A stretch of DNA of 64,000 nt from BOG-908 sp963850605 (lineage in GTDB: Bacteria > Pseudomonadota > Alphaproteobacteria > Acetobacterales > Acetobacteraceae), in contig CAWKLX010000003.1 of NCBI GenBank assembly GCA_963850605.1, positions 558,001 to 622,000 of the forward strand, written 5' to 3'. Of the stretch, positions 22,919-30,967 are shown one piece after another. A program made the translations under genes and the position numbers. Below the pieces are notes generated by a model. It ran no database searches, was not told where the DNA came from, and saw nothing but the letters and a program-made list of their open reading frames with translations. Every line of letters begins with the position of its first letter. The stretch's first letter is position 1.

Positions 22919-23902
22919 TCAGTGGCTCGACGGGATATGCTGCTGCGACTCGTTCAGTCTTGTGCGATCAATTCTAGGGACGGATTGGGTTAAGAGTGGG
23001 CGCAGGGATCGCGCGGGCGGGGAGTGTCGGAGGAGCAGGTCGCGGAAGGCTTGCGAAGGTTTGGTCAGCCGGCGATCGTTGCGGTGCAATACATACCACT
23101 GCCGCATGATGGGAAAGCCCGAAACCGGCAGTGCGGTCAACCGGTGGGTTTCCAGTTCCAGTTCGATGGTTTGCGCGGGCACGATACCAAGGCCGAGTGA
23201 GGCTTGAACGGCCTGCTTGATCGCCTCGTTGGTGCTGAACTCGCCCCCGGGGCGGAAATCCACTTTATGGACCGCGAAATACCGCTCCACTGCTGCGCGC
23301 GTACCTGATCCTATCTCTCGCATCAGAAAAACCTCTTCAGCGAGCTGTTTAAGCTCCACCGTCCCGCACATTGCGAGGCGGTGACCATAAGGCGCGATCA
23401 CGACAAGTGGATTATCCATAAAGTGCTGGGCGGCTACCAGGGAGTCCTCGGGTGGCTGGCCGGTTATGGCCAGATCAGTGCGATTTTCCGCGATCGCGGC
23501 CAGCGCCGCCTCGCGGTTGACGACGCTCAGGCTGATCCGCACCCCCGGGTAGCGGGTTGTAAATGCGCCAATTACGGTCGGCAGGAAGTAGGTGGCCGTC
23601 GACACGGCGGTGAGCCGCAACAGGCCCCTCTCCAGGCCGCGGAATTCCTCCATGGCCTCGGACATCTCCACGGTCTGTGCCCAAATCTGGGCCGCGTGGC
23701 TGCGGAGCTCCTGGCCGGCCTCGGTCAACACCATCCGCTTGGCCACGAGTTCCACCAGCTTCAGACCGATCTGATCCTCTAACTGCTTGATTTGCATTGA
23801 AACCGCGGGTTGGGTCAGCAGCAACTCGCCGGCCGCACGCGATATGGAGCCGTGGCGGGCAACCGTCTCAAAAATCTTCAACTGCCGCAAGGTGACGTGC
23901 AC
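22919..23902 (-). CDS. cbbR: LysR-type regulator of RuBisCO operon (CbbR)
   Basis: A transcriptional activator of cbb genes that senses Calvin-cycle metabolites in other bacteria. 327 residues. The N-terminal winged HTH (LRQLKIFETVARHGSISRAAGELLLTQPAVS, about 5-40) is followed by a substrate-binding domain starting LLRLTAVSTATYFLP. It is divergent from cbbL with a 136-bp intergenic region that contains TNA-N7-TNA boxes. The last 15 or so residues (DRTRLNESQQHIPSSH) reach into the IS3 remnant, so the natural C-terminus may have been replaced by the insertion. The effector domain looks complete. Confidence 0.93.
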   Translation of the reverse strand: MHVTLRQLKIFETVARHGSISRAAGELLLTQPAVSMQIKQLEDQIGLKLVELVAKRMVLTEAGQELRSHAAQIWAQTVEMSEAMEEFRGLERGLLRLTAVSTATYFLPTVIGAFTTRYPGVRISLSVVNREAALAAIAENRTDLAITGQPPEDSLVAAQHFMDNPLVVIAPYGHRLAMCGTVELKQLAEEVFLMREIGSGTRAAVERYFAVHKVDFRPGGEFSTNEAIKQAVQASLGLGIVPAQTIELELETHRLTALPVSGFPIMRQWYVLHRNDRRLTKPSQAFRDLLLRHSPPARSLRPLLTQSVPRIDRTRLNESQQHIPSSH

Positions 23903-23948
23903 AATGTTCTCCCCTTGGCCGGCGGGTGTTCCCCCGCATCAGCCGGGC

Positions 23949-23972
23949 TGATACCAGCATAAACACTTCTGA
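23949..23972. promoter_or_regulatory. CbbR-type operator in the cbbR-cbbL intergenic region
   Basis: TGA-N8-TAA and TAA-N7-TGA share the central TAA, matching the TNA-N7/8-TNA half-sites described for CbbR. They lie 67 bases before the cbbL ATG and 47 bases before the cbbR ATG. The match is visible; function is inferred from family knowledge. Confidence 0.6.
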
Positions 23973-24038
23973 ATAAACAGCCCGCACAACCTCCGCTACA
24001 GGGTGTCGGCGACAGCAAGAAATTCGCGGGAGTAGCTC

Positions 24039-25475
24039 ATGGCAGCCAAGACTTACGAGGCCGGTGTCAAGGATTACCGCAAGACATACTGGACTCCCGA
24101 CTATGTTCCTCTCGATAGCGATTTGCTGGCCGTCTTCAAGATTGTCGCACAGGCGGGCGTGCCGCATGAGGAGGCAGCCGCCGCCGTTGCTGCAGAAAGC
24201 TCCACCGGCACCTGGACCACTGTGTGGACTGACCTGCTGACCGACCTCGACTACTATAAGGGGCGGGCGTATCGGATTGAGCCGGTGCCGGGCGACCCCA
24301 ACGCGTTCTATGCCTTCATCGCCTACCCGCTCGACCTGTTCGAGGAAGGATCGGTCGTCAACGTGCTGACCTCGCTGGTCGGCAACGTGTTCGGCTTCAA
24401 GGCGGTGCGCAGCCTGCGGTTGGAGGACATCCGCTTTCCGCTCGCCTATGTGAAAACCTGCGGCGGACCGCCGAACGGCATCCAGCTCGAGCGTGACCGG
24501 CTGAACAAGTACGGGCGCCCGTTCCTGGGCTGCACGATCAAGCCGAAGCTCGGCCTATCGGCGAAGAATTATGGCCGCGCGGTGTACGAGTGCCTGCGCG
24601 GCGGCCTGGATTTCACCAAGGACGACGAGAACATCAACAGCCAGCCCTTCATGCGCTGGCAGCACCGGTTCGAGTTCGTCATGGAGGCGGTGCACAAGGC
24701 CGAGCAGGAAACCGGCGAGCGCAAGGGCCACTATCTGAACTGCACCGCGCCTACGCCGGAGGAAATGTACAAGCGCGCCGAATTTGCCAAATCGCTCGGT
24801 GCGCCCATCATCATGCATGACTTCCTCACGGCCGGCTTCACCGCCAATACCGGGCTGGCGAACTGGTGCCGCGAGAACGGCATGCTGCTGCACATTCACC
24901 GTGCGATGCATGCCGTGCTGGACCGCAACCCGCTGCACGGTATCCATTTCCGTGTGTTGACCAAATGCCTCCGCCTGTCCGGCGGCGATCACCTCCATTC
25001 CGGCACCGTGGTCGGCAAGCTGGAAGGCGACCGCGAGGCGACCATTGGCTGGGTGGATCTGATGCGCGAGCCGTTCATCCCCGAAAACCGCGCGCGCGGT
25101 ATCTTCTTCGACCAGGATTGGGGTCCGATGCCGGGCGTGATGCCGGTCGCTTCCGGTGGCATCCATGTGTGGCACATGCCGGCGCTGACCGCGATCTTTG
25201 GTGACGACGCCTGCTTCCAGTTCGGCGGCGGAACGCTCGGCCACCCTTGGGGCAATGCCGCCGGCGCGCACGCGAATCGCGTGGCGCTGGAAGCCTGCGT
25301 CGAGGCCCGCAATCAGGGTCGCCAGGTGGAGCGCGAGGGCCGCGAGATCCTGGCCGAGGCGGCCCAGCATTCGCCCGAGCTGCGGGTCGCCATGGAGACC
25401 TGGAAGGAAATCAAGTTCGAGTTTGACACGGTTGACAAGCTGGATACCGGCAGCCCCGCACTGCGCGCCGCCTGA
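24039..25475 (+). CDS. cbbL: RuBisCO large subunit, form IA (carboxysomal type)
   Basis: Catalytic subunit fixing CO2 onto ribulose-1,5-bisphosphate. 478 residues. Active-site features include TIKPKLGL (K168), the carbamylated lysine in GLDFTKDDENIN (K194, with D196 and E197), HIHRAMHAV, SGGDHLHSGTVVGKLEG and loop 6. The N-terminus (KTYEAGVKDYRKTYWTPDYVP) and linkage to csoS2 indicate form IA of the carboxysomal subgroup. Preceded by a GGGAG ribosome-binding site and the CbbR region. cbbS follows 25 bp downstream. Confidence 0.98.
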   Translation: MAAKTYEAGVKDYRKTYWTPDYVPLDSDLLAVFKIVAQAGVPHEEAAAAVAAESSTGTWTTVWTDLLTDLDYYKGRAYRIEPVPGDPNAFYAFIAYPLDLFEEGSVVNVLTSLVGNVFGFKAVRSLRLEDIRFPLAYVKTCGGPPNGIQLERDRLNKYGRPFLGCTIKPKLGLSAKNYGRAVYECLRGGLDFTKDDENINSQPFMRWQHRFEFVMEAVHKAEQETGERKGHYLNCTAPTPEEMYKRAEFAKSLGAPIIMHDFLTAGFTANTGLANWCRENGMLLHIHRAMHAVLDRNPLHGIHFRVLTKCLRLSGGDHLHSGTVVGKLEGDREATIGWVDLMREPFIPENRARGIFFDQDWGPMPGVMPVASGGIHVWHMPALTAIFGDDACFQFGGGTLGHPWGNAAGAHANRVALEACVEARNQGRQVEREGREILAEAAQHSPELRVAMETWKEIKFEFDTVDKLDTGSPALRAA

Positions 25476-25500
25476 TCGCACCTGAACCGGAGAAACCCAG

Positions 25501-25842
25501 ATGTCCGAAACACTCGCCTATAAAGTCACCGAGCGGCGCAGCGAAACCTTCTCCTATCTACCGCCTATGACGCCGGACCGCCTACGCAAGCAGATCGCGT
25601 ATCTGATCAATCAGGGTTGGAGCCCGGCCATCGAATATACCGAGCCGGAGAAAGCGTTTTCCAGCTTCTGGTATCTTTGGAAGCTCCCATTCTTCGGTGA
25701 ACGCTCGGTGGATAAGATTCTGTCCGAGTTGGAGGCGTGCCACCGCACCAATCCGGGCATGCACGTCCGCCTGCTCGGTTACGACAACTATAGTCAGAGC
25801 CAGGGTACCGCCTTCGTCGTTTATCGCGCCGGCGCGCGCTGA
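25501..25842 (+). CDS. cbbS: RuBisCO small subunit, form I
   Basis: 113 residues, the usual length for carboxysomal CbbS. Visible family features are FSYLPPMTPDRLRKQIAYLINQGWSPAIEYTEP, FSSFWYLWKLPFF and the C-terminal GYDNYSQSQGTAFVVYR. It forms the L8S8 holoenzyme with CbbL. A GGAG site sits 8 bases before the ATG. csoS2 begins 11 bp after its stop, so RuBisCO and shell genes share a transcript. Confidence 0.97.
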   Translation: MSETLAYKVTERRSETFSYLPPMTPDRLRKQIAYLINQGWSPAIEYTEPEKAFSSFWYLWKLPFFGERSVDKILSELEACHRTNPGMHVRLLGYDNYSQSQGTAFVVYRAGAR

Positions 25843-25853
25843 AGGAACTGACT

Positions 25854-27683
25854 GTGGCAACGATCGACGCACTATCCGGCCGGGCCGTGGCCATCGCGCG
25901 CCGGCAAGCCATGTCGGCTGGCAAAGCGGCGCTTCCACCACCGGCCGAGCGCGTGCGCGACGGCCAGCGTAGTGCGAGCACGCCAGCGGTGGCGAGCACG
26001 TCACCGGCCATGAGCATGACGCGGTCCGTTGTTGCATCGCCGCCACCATCGATGCCGGTTGCGACACCTTCCCGAATCGCGGCCTCCGGGCTGACGGGCC
26101 GAGACGCGTCCCTAGAACGCCGCCGCCTGCTCTCGGCCGGGAAAGCCGCCGTCGGCGCTACGCCGCAGCCGCCAATGGCCGATCTGTCGGCGATGGCCGC
26201 TAGTCTGCCAGCGCGTGACGTTAGCCGTGCGCGCCGCACGGCGCTCAGCCAGCTGGGCAAACCCGAGATGGAACCGACTGCTGCCGGTGGTGGGACGCTT
26301 GTTCCAGCCCCACGCGCAGTGGATGGCCCGATGGGTGGCCAGCGTGTGACCAGTTCGCGGATCGGCAGTGGCCAATCCGTCACCGGGGGCCAGCGCGGCA
26401 CCGTGCAGCCGGTCTCGGGCACCCAGTATGTTGTTGTCGGTGACAGCGCTTCGTCGCGTGTCGCCGGCCCAAAAGTGGGGTTTGCGAAGACCGCAACCGG
26501 ACTGACCGTTTCCGGTACAATGGTGCGTAGTGCGGTGGCGATCACGGGCGACGAAGCCGGGTCGGCTTCGGTGACAGGCCGCGTGGACCAATCCCCGGCC
26601 GATGACATGACCGCACGCAGCCAGGGTGGCAGTGTGCCGACGCAGTTTCCTCGACCGCCCAATTTCGGCGCGGTTGCGTTGAGCGGCGCCGGCTCCTCCG
26701 GCTCGCGCGAACGCCGGCGCGAACGCCTGGCGGAAACCACCGAGAACGGCATCGCTATTACTGGGACCGCATTCGGCAAGAGCTCGAAGGTAACGGGTGA
26801 CCAGGGCGGCGCCACGCGCAACGTGACCGGCAACCAGTTCATGGGTCCCGTGCGGCGGCAGGCGCCATCCGGCCAGCCGGTGCCGCAAGCGGCGGAGCAG
26901 GCCGGGCGTAAGCTGAGCGTGGCGCAGAGCTGGGGCGGGCAAAGTGTTTCCGGCCTGGATGTGGAGCAGAACAAGCGCGTAACGGGCGACGAGGCCGGCA
27001 GCAACGCCGCACTGACCGGCAGCCAGTATGTCGCCCCGGCCGCTATGGGCGGACCCGGCGGGGCCGAGACGGCGACAAGCAGGCGTTTGGCCGCACGAGC
27101 CAGCCGGGCGGTCACCGGCAACACGGCCAAGCACGCCGAAGGTGTCACCGGCACCGCACGTGGCGCCGGCCGCGACGTTACCGGTACCGCCTATTACCGC
27201 ACCGAGGCGGAGCCGGCCGCCGTGTCCGCCAACCCGGTGGCCGAGCTGGACAATCGGTTTTCCATCCGCACGCCGCAGCGTTCGGCCCACCTCTCCCCCC
27301 CTCGCCACACGGAGGAGGAGCGGATCACCGGCTCGTTCGCGGCGGGCGGCGGCAAGCTGACGGGCAATGTCGAGTTCCAGATGCGCCGCCGTGCGGCCGA
27401 AGCGGGCAAGCCCGTCGCCAGCACGCAAATCAGCGGCGAGGGCAGCGGCAAAGGCACGGCCATCACCGGCAACGCCTGGTCGAACAAGGGTCGCGTGACC
27501 GGTGTGGACGGCAACTTCTCCTCCGCCCGCAATCCCACTGAGAGAGGCCCGAAGGCCAAGCCGTTCGCCGGTTCGTCCACCTTCAAGACGGAGGCCAAGA
27601 CACAGGAAACGAGCCAGCTCGTCACCGGGTCGTTCTCGAAAACGGGCGCCCGCGTCACCCTGTCCGGCGGGGCGCAGACCTGA
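25854..27683 (+). CDS. csoS2: Carboxysome assembly scaffold CsoS2 (short, cysteine-free)
   Basis: An intrinsically disordered scaffold linking RuBisCO to the shell. 609 residues from a GTG start. The N-terminal domain has three clear RuBisCO-binding-type basic repeats (ARRQAMSAGKAAL, ERRRLLSAGKAAV, ARRTALSQLGKPEM) within about the first 140 residues. The middle region has about three repeats of the VSG...VTGDEAGS..VTG type (near 205-235, 305-330 and 360-395). The C-terminal domain carries more I/VTG repeats and the conserved tail SKTGARVTLSGGAQT. It is much shorter than the 869-residue Halothiobacillus protein, and I find no cysteine anywhere, although the middle repeats of well-studied CsoS2 contain conserved cysteines. 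The stop overlaps the csoSCA ATG by one base. Confidence 0.93.
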   Translation: MATIDALSGRAVAIARRQAMSAGKAALPPPAERVRDGQRSASTPAVASTSPAMSMTRSVVASPPPSMPVATPSRIAASGLTGRDASLERRRLLSAGKAAVGATPQPPMADLSAMAASLPARDVSRARRTALSQLGKPEMEPTAAGGGTLVPAPRAVDGPMGGQRVTSSRIGSGQSVTGGQRGTVQPVSGTQYVVVGDSASSRVAGPKVGFAKTATGLTVSGTMVRSAVAITGDEAGSASVTGRVDQSPADDMTARSQGGSVPTQFPRPPNFGAVALSGAGSSGSRERRRERLAETTENGIAITGTAFGKSSKVTGDQGGATRNVTGNQFMGPVRRQAPSGQPVPQAAEQAGRKLSVAQSWGGQSVSGLDVEQNKRVTGDEAGSNAALTGSQYVAPAAMGGPGGAETATSRRLAARASRAVTGNTAKHAEGVTGTARGAGRDVTGTAYYRTEAEPAAVSANPVAELDNRFSIRTPQRSAHLSPPRHTEEERITGSFAAGGGKLTGNVEFQMRRRAAEAGKPVASTQISGEGSGKGTAITGNAWSNKGRVTGVDGNFSSARNPTERGPKAKPFAGSSTFKTEAKTQETSQLVTGSFSKTGARVTLSGGAQT

Positions 27684-29272
27684 TGGCCCGCAACCCCCTG
27701 ACGGCCCCGCGCCGCAACACCCCGCCGGTCGTCGCCTGGCAGCGTCTGGCTGCGGAGTCGCCCCGAACCACCCTGGTGCCAGCGTCCTCCGCGCCCGCGC
27801 CGTCCTGGAATTCCGCCCCCGAGCCGCAGTTGTTTGCGCCGCGCAGCACGTATCAGCCGGCTGGCGGGCATCCTTTCGCCGATCCGGCGATCAGCGATGC
27901 GCTGCGCCGGCAGACCCAGGCAATCGACTCGGCTTTCGGACGGATCGAGCCAACGCTGCTGCGTTTGGCGCCACGCCATTACGACGAGGATTTTCCTCAG
28001 GTCGCGGTGCGCGAGTTGCGCGAGATAGGTATCGAGATTTCTCCTAGCCTGTTCGCAGCCCATGTGATGGCGCCACTCAACATGCGCTTTCTGCACGCGC
28101 GCTGCGTCATTGGCACGTTCTGCCGCTTCGTACGCGATGGCGGGGGGCGGCAACCAACACGGCAAAGCGACGGCGAGGACGCGGCGACGCTGATCCGGCA
28201 GTGGGGTTTTCACGCGATCGACGTGTCGCCCTGCGCCGATGGCCGCCTGTCCGGCCTGATGGATCACATCCTACGCATACCGCCTTCCGTCGTCGCCTTT
28301 CGCGAATCCTATGCCGGGGCGCTGTTCAACCTCACCGAAGGACTGCGTAACTGGGAGACGGTTGAGCTGCATCGCTGGCGCGAAGGCCGTCCAAACGCCG
28401 CCAGCGAACCCACCGCGTTCCTCAAAATCGGTGTCTATCATTTTTCCAGTGCGGACCCCTGGCACCAGGGGTGTGCCGCGCATGGCAGCGACACGGGGCG
28501 CGCGGCCGGTGCGCTGCTGGAGCGGCTGGACCAGTTCGCGCAGGCAGTGCGCAATGTGCACGGTGCGTCGGCCGGCGTGGCAACGCTGCTCGTGGGTGTC
28601 GATACCGATACGGACGCGATCCGCGTGCACGTGCCGGATTCATCTGGCCGCATGTCAGTGGACCGTTTCGTCGATAGCCTGAAAGTCTTTGGCCAGACTG
28701 CATCGATGTCGCGCGACGCGGCCAAGGAAGCGGTGCGTGCCGCGGTCGCGGAGTGCGCCGGCGTGGGCGCGTCCGACCGCGCAACCGAGGGCATGCGCTG
28801 GTTCTGCGGCTACCTGGTGAAGAACAACATCGCCCAGGTTGACGTGGTGCAGCGCGAGATGGGCGGCCGCCACAAGGATGCCGGCCACACCGAACGGCTG
28901 ATCGTGGTGGGCGACGCGCTGGACGATCTGCAATTGCGCAATCTCGCGTTCCAGGCACAGATGGAAACGGTTGAGGAAGGTGCGGCCGACCTGGACATCG
29001 GCGTATCCGTCCTGCGCCACACCCACGAGACGCCGGGGCTTGCTATACCCGTACTGGTCTATTTCGAACACGACCCGCGCTTGCCGGGCTCCGCCGCCCG
29101 CGCCGAATACAAGGCGCGCCGGATGATGACGGCGGTGATCGCGCGCTACGCATCGTTAGCCTCGCGGAAAAAACTGTTCGTGCAGGCGGCGCTGCGTGCC
29201 GCGGACGGTGCGGACATGCGCATCATCGATCCCACGCGCGATGCGTTGGAAAGCCTGGAGGATGTGGCATGA
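27683..29272 (+). CDS. csoSCA: Carboxysomal shell carbonic anhydrase (epsilon/CsoSCA)
   Basis: Dehydrates bicarbonate to CO2 inside the carboxysome. 529 residues. After a disordered Pro/Ala-rich N-terminus (about 1-60, the CsoS2/RuBisCO-tethering region in other species) comes the beta-carbonic-anhydrase-like fold. Zinc-site residues match the family pattern: CADGR (C184, D186, R188), H253 in YHF and C264 in QGCAAHGSD, exactly 11 residues apart as in Halothiobacillus (H242, C253). It starts as TGATG with csoS2 and overlaps csoS4A by 4 bases. Confidence 0.95.
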   Translation: MARNPLTAPRRNTPPVVAWQRLAAESPRTTLVPASSAPAPSWNSAPEPQLFAPRSTYQPAGGHPFADPAISDALRRQTQAIDSAFGRIEPTLLRLAPRHYDEDFPQVAVRELREIGIEISPSLFAAHVMAPLNMRFLHARCVIGTFCRFVRDGGGRQPTRQSDGEDAATLIRQWGFHAIDVSPCADGRLSGLMDHILRIPPSVVAFRESYAGALFNLTEGLRNWETVELHRWREGRPNAASEPTAFLKIGVYHFSSADPWHQGCAAHGSDTGRAAGALLERLDQFAQAVRNVHGASAGVATLLVGVDTDTDAIRVHVPDSSGRMSVDRFVDSLKVFGQTASMSRDAAKEAVRAAVAECAGVGASDRATEGMRWFCGYLVKNNIAQVDVVQREMGGRHKDAGHTERLIVVGDALDDLQLRNLAFQAQMETVEEGAADLDIGVSVLRHTHETPGLAIPVLVYFEHDPRLPGSAARAEYKARRMMTAVIARYASLASRKKLFVQAALRAADGADMRIIDPTRDALESLEDVA

Positions 29273-29589
29273 AGATCTGTCAGGTGGAGGGCACGCTGGT
29301 GGCGACCGCGCGCATCGCGGGCCTGCAGAATCGTAGGCTGCTGATCGTCAAGGAGCGCGGCGCGTCGGGCAAACAGGTGGCCGTCGATCCGATCGGCTGT
29401 AAGCCCGGAGATTGGGTGATCGCGGTGGGCAGTTCGGCCGCGCGCGATGCGGCCGGCAGCAAGGATTACCCGAGCGACCTCACTATCGTCGGCATTATCG
29501 ACTACTGGGACGAGCAGTCCGGCCGCGCGGTGCAGACGACAGAGAAGCAAGCGCCGGAAAAATCGGGAGCGCTGGCCAATGCAGATTAG
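29269..29589 (+). CDS. csoS4A: Carboxysome shell vertex pentamer CsoS4A
   Basis: A BMV-P (EutN/CcmL fold) protein that caps the icosahedral vertices. 106 residues, with the family motifs ICQVEGTLVATARI, LLIVKER, VDPIGCKPGDWVIAVGSSAAR and the C-terminal SDLTIVGIIDYW. It carries a C-terminal extension of about 20 residues (QTTEKQAPEKSGALANAD) after the core. Its end overlaps the csoS4B start by 11 bases. Confidence 0.93.
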   Translation: MKICQVEGTLVATARIAGLQNRRLLIVKERGASGKQVAVDPIGCKPGDWVIAVGSSAARDAAGSKDYPSDLTIVGIIDYWDEQSGRAVQTTEKQAPEKSGALANAD

Positions 29590-29839
29590 CCGCGTCGTGA
29601 GTGATCTGGTCACCAGCAAGCGCGTGGCCTCGCTCTCCACCAGATCGTTGCGCGTGGTGGAAGACCATCGCGGCAACTACGATGTCGTCGTGGACCCCGT
29701 GGGCACCAAGCCCGGGGATTACGTCATCACCATCGGCTACTCCGCCGCGCGTACCGCGGCGGGCGATCCGACCATCACCACCGATCTGACGATCGGCGGG
29801 ATTATCGACCACTGGGACGAGGAACGCTGGCGCAACTAG
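29579..29839 (+). CDS. csoS4B: Carboxysome shell vertex pentamer CsoS4B
   Basis: Paralogue of CsoS4A and second vertex protein. 86 residues from the ATG at 29579, which lies inside the csoS4A end. An open frame extends upstream to 29447, but only the MQISRVVSDLVTSKR start matches the family. Core motifs: LRVVEDHRGNYDVVVDPVGTKPGD, ITIGYSAAR and DLTIGGIIDHW. Confidence 0.93.
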   Translation: MQISRVVSDLVTSKRVASLSTRSLRVVEDHRGNYDVVVDPVGTKPGDYVITIGYSAARTAAGDPTITTDLTIGGIIDHWDEERWRN

Positions 29840-29874
29840 CCCCGGGTGCATGACCAACACAGGAGAACAGAGAC

Positions 29875-30219
29875 ATGGCAAACGAGAAGATGGGTATTGC
29901 GCTCGGCATGATCGAGACGCGCGGTCTGGTGCCGGCCATTGAGGCGGCCGACGCAATGACCAAGGCGTCCGAAGTGCGGCTGATCGGCCGCCAGTTCGTG
30001 GGCGGCGGCTACGTGACCGTTCTGGTGCGCGGCGAGACGGGCGCGGTGAACGCGGCCGTGCGCGCCGGTGCCGATGCGTGCGAGCGGGTGGGTGATGGCC
30101 TCGCGGCTGCGCACATCATTGCAAGGCCGCATTCGGAAGTGGAGCAGGTGTTGCCAACGCCTGACTTCGGGCGCATCGAGGGTGGACAGGGCCCGCAGCG
30201 GATCGCCTCCGGCGATTAA
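29875..30219 (+). CDS. csoS1: Carboxysome shell hexamer CsoS1 (first copy)
   Basis: A BMC-H shell facet protein of 114 residues. The single BMC domain (ALGMIETRGLVPAIEAADAMTKASEV to AHIIARPH) fills almost the whole protein, including the GRQFVGGGYVTVLVRG strand pair and the pore region. The C-terminal tail (DFGRIEGGQGPQRIASGD) differs from that of the second copy. An AGGAGA ribosome-binding site precedes the ATG. Confidence 0.95.
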   Translation: MANEKMGIALGMIETRGLVPAIEAADAMTKASEVRLIGRQFVGGGYVTVLVRGETGAVNAAVRAGADACERVGDGLAAAHIIARPHSEVEQVLPTPDFGRIEGGQGPQRIASGD

Positions 30220-30226
30220 GTTGAGA

Positions 30227-30250
30227 GCTTCTTTCTCGAAAGAAAGAAGC
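30227..30250 (+). repeat. Hairpin of the AAGAAG-type dispersed repeat, between csoS1 genes
   Basis: GCTTCTTTCT, a CGAA loop and AGAAAGAAGC form a perfect 10-bp stem 8 bases after the csoS1 stop. The sequence that follows (AAAGAACCTTTCGCAAGG) resembles the shoulder of the repeat family also seen near 40020, 42545, 57570 and 63250. Confidence 0.65.
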
Positions 30251-30298
30251 AAAGAACCTTTCGCAAGGCTAACACGGACTAAACCGATCAAGTTTTTT

Positions 30299-30320
30299 GG
30301 TCCTTTTTTCAAAAAGGACC
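30299..30320 (+). terminator. Perfect hairpin between the two csoS1 genes
   Basis: GGTCCTTTTT, a 2-base loop and AAAAAGGACC form a 10-bp stem 30 bases before the second csoS1 start. It could attenuate, terminate or stabilise mRNA ends. No T-run follows on the plus strand, so readthrough or mRNA processing is as likely as termination. Confidence 0.5.
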
Positions 30321-30349
30321 GCTGTCTTAATCTGTTGGGAGAAACTGAC

Positions 30350-30676
30350 ATGGCCGAAAGATTTGGTATCGCCTTGGGAATGATCGAGACGCGCGGCCTG
30401 GTGCCCGCAATCGAAGCGGCCGACGCTATGACGAAAGCCTCGGAAGTGCGCCTCATCGGCCGCCAGTTCGTAGGCGGCGGCTACGTCACCGTCTTGGTGC
30501 GCGGTGAGACCGGCGCGGTGAACGCTGCCGTTCGTGCCGGTGCGGATGCGTGCGAGCGGGTGGGTGACGGCCTGGCCGCCGCGCACATCATTGCGAGGCC
30601 GCATCACGAGGTCGAACAGATCCTGCCGCGCTACCCCGAGGGCGAGTTCCTGCCGTCGGAAGTCGCCGCACAGTGA
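30350..30676 (+). CDS. csoS1: Carboxysome shell hexamer CsoS1 (second copy)
   Basis: A second BMC-H shell protein, 108 residues from the ATG at 30350 with GGGAGA 7 bases upstream. The open frame reaches back to 30068, but that part is antisense to nothing useful and non-homologous. Over the BMC core it is nearly identical in protein to the first copy, while the DNA differs at many third positions. The divergent tail reads EVEQILPRYPEGEFLPSEVAAQ. Confidence 0.95.
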   Translation: MAERFGIALGMIETRGLVPAIEAADAMTKASEVRLIGRQFVGGGYVTVLVRGETGAVNAAVRAGADACERVGDGLAAAHIIARPHHEVEQILPRYPEGEFLPSEVAAQ

Positions 30677-30694
30677 TGCTGAGGAGGTGACACC

Positions 30695-30967
30695 ATGGCA
30701 GAGACACTGACCGTGCCGCCCGGCTGGAAGCTCGTTGCCCATCCGCCCTCGCTGTTCCGGCGCTACGAGTTCGCCTCGTACGCTGAAACGCGCGAGTTCC
30801 TGGACGGGCTGACGCTGCTCTCGGAGGAGACGCTGCTGTTTCCCGATCTTGGCTTCGGCAAGACCTATGTGAACGTCACATTGCGTGCCGAAGGCGGGGC
30901 GCCAAGTCCGGCCGATCTGGACTACGCGGCGCGCGTCGCGATGCTGGCGGAAGCGTCGTTATCGTGA
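30695..30967 (+). CDS. Pterin-4a-carbinolamine dehydratase-like carboxysome protein (acRAF type)
   Basis: 90 residues with the PCD-like fold: WKLVAHPPSLFRRYEFASYAETREFLDGL, then a strand with DLGFGKTYVNVTLR and a helix. PCD homologues at this position in alpha-carboxysome operons act as RuBisCO assembly factors (acRAF) rather than as pterin enzymes; that role here is inferred from context. The classical dehydratase His-His motif (HHP) is not seen, supporting a non-catalytic role. An AGGAGG site precedes the ATG, and its stop overlaps the next gene's GTG. Confidence 0.8.
   Translation: MAETLTVPPGWKLVAHPPSLFRRYEFASYAETREFLDGLTLLSEETLLFPDLGFGKTYVNVTLRAEGGAPSPADLDYAARVAMLAEASLS

Larger units (their letters stand above)
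21957..22930 (-). mobile_element. Decayed IS3-family insertion sequence
   Basis: A remnant whose only coding content is an IS3-type OrfB transposase plus a few residues of the OrfA C-terminus. The OrfA N-terminal helix-turn-helix is missing, and the right end abuts or overlaps the 3' end of the neighbouring LysR gene at 22919. I could not find convincing paired terminal inverted repeats or a target duplication. Together with an in-frame stop, this indicates an immobile copy. It sits between the rRNA operon and the CO2-fixation genes. Confidence 0.85.

Noticed and set aside
24555..25481. 308-codon frame antisense to cbbL
   Set aside because: Shadow of a highly conserved gene; composition is explained by third-position GC.
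25607..27154. 515-codon frame antisense to csoS2
   Set aside because: It mirrors the repetitive GC-rich csoS2 gene and shows no recognisable domain.
25854..27683. Programmed frameshift in csoS2 as in Halothiobacillus
   Set aside because: The frame is continuous and I saw no clear slippery run with a downstream stem; not tested computationally.
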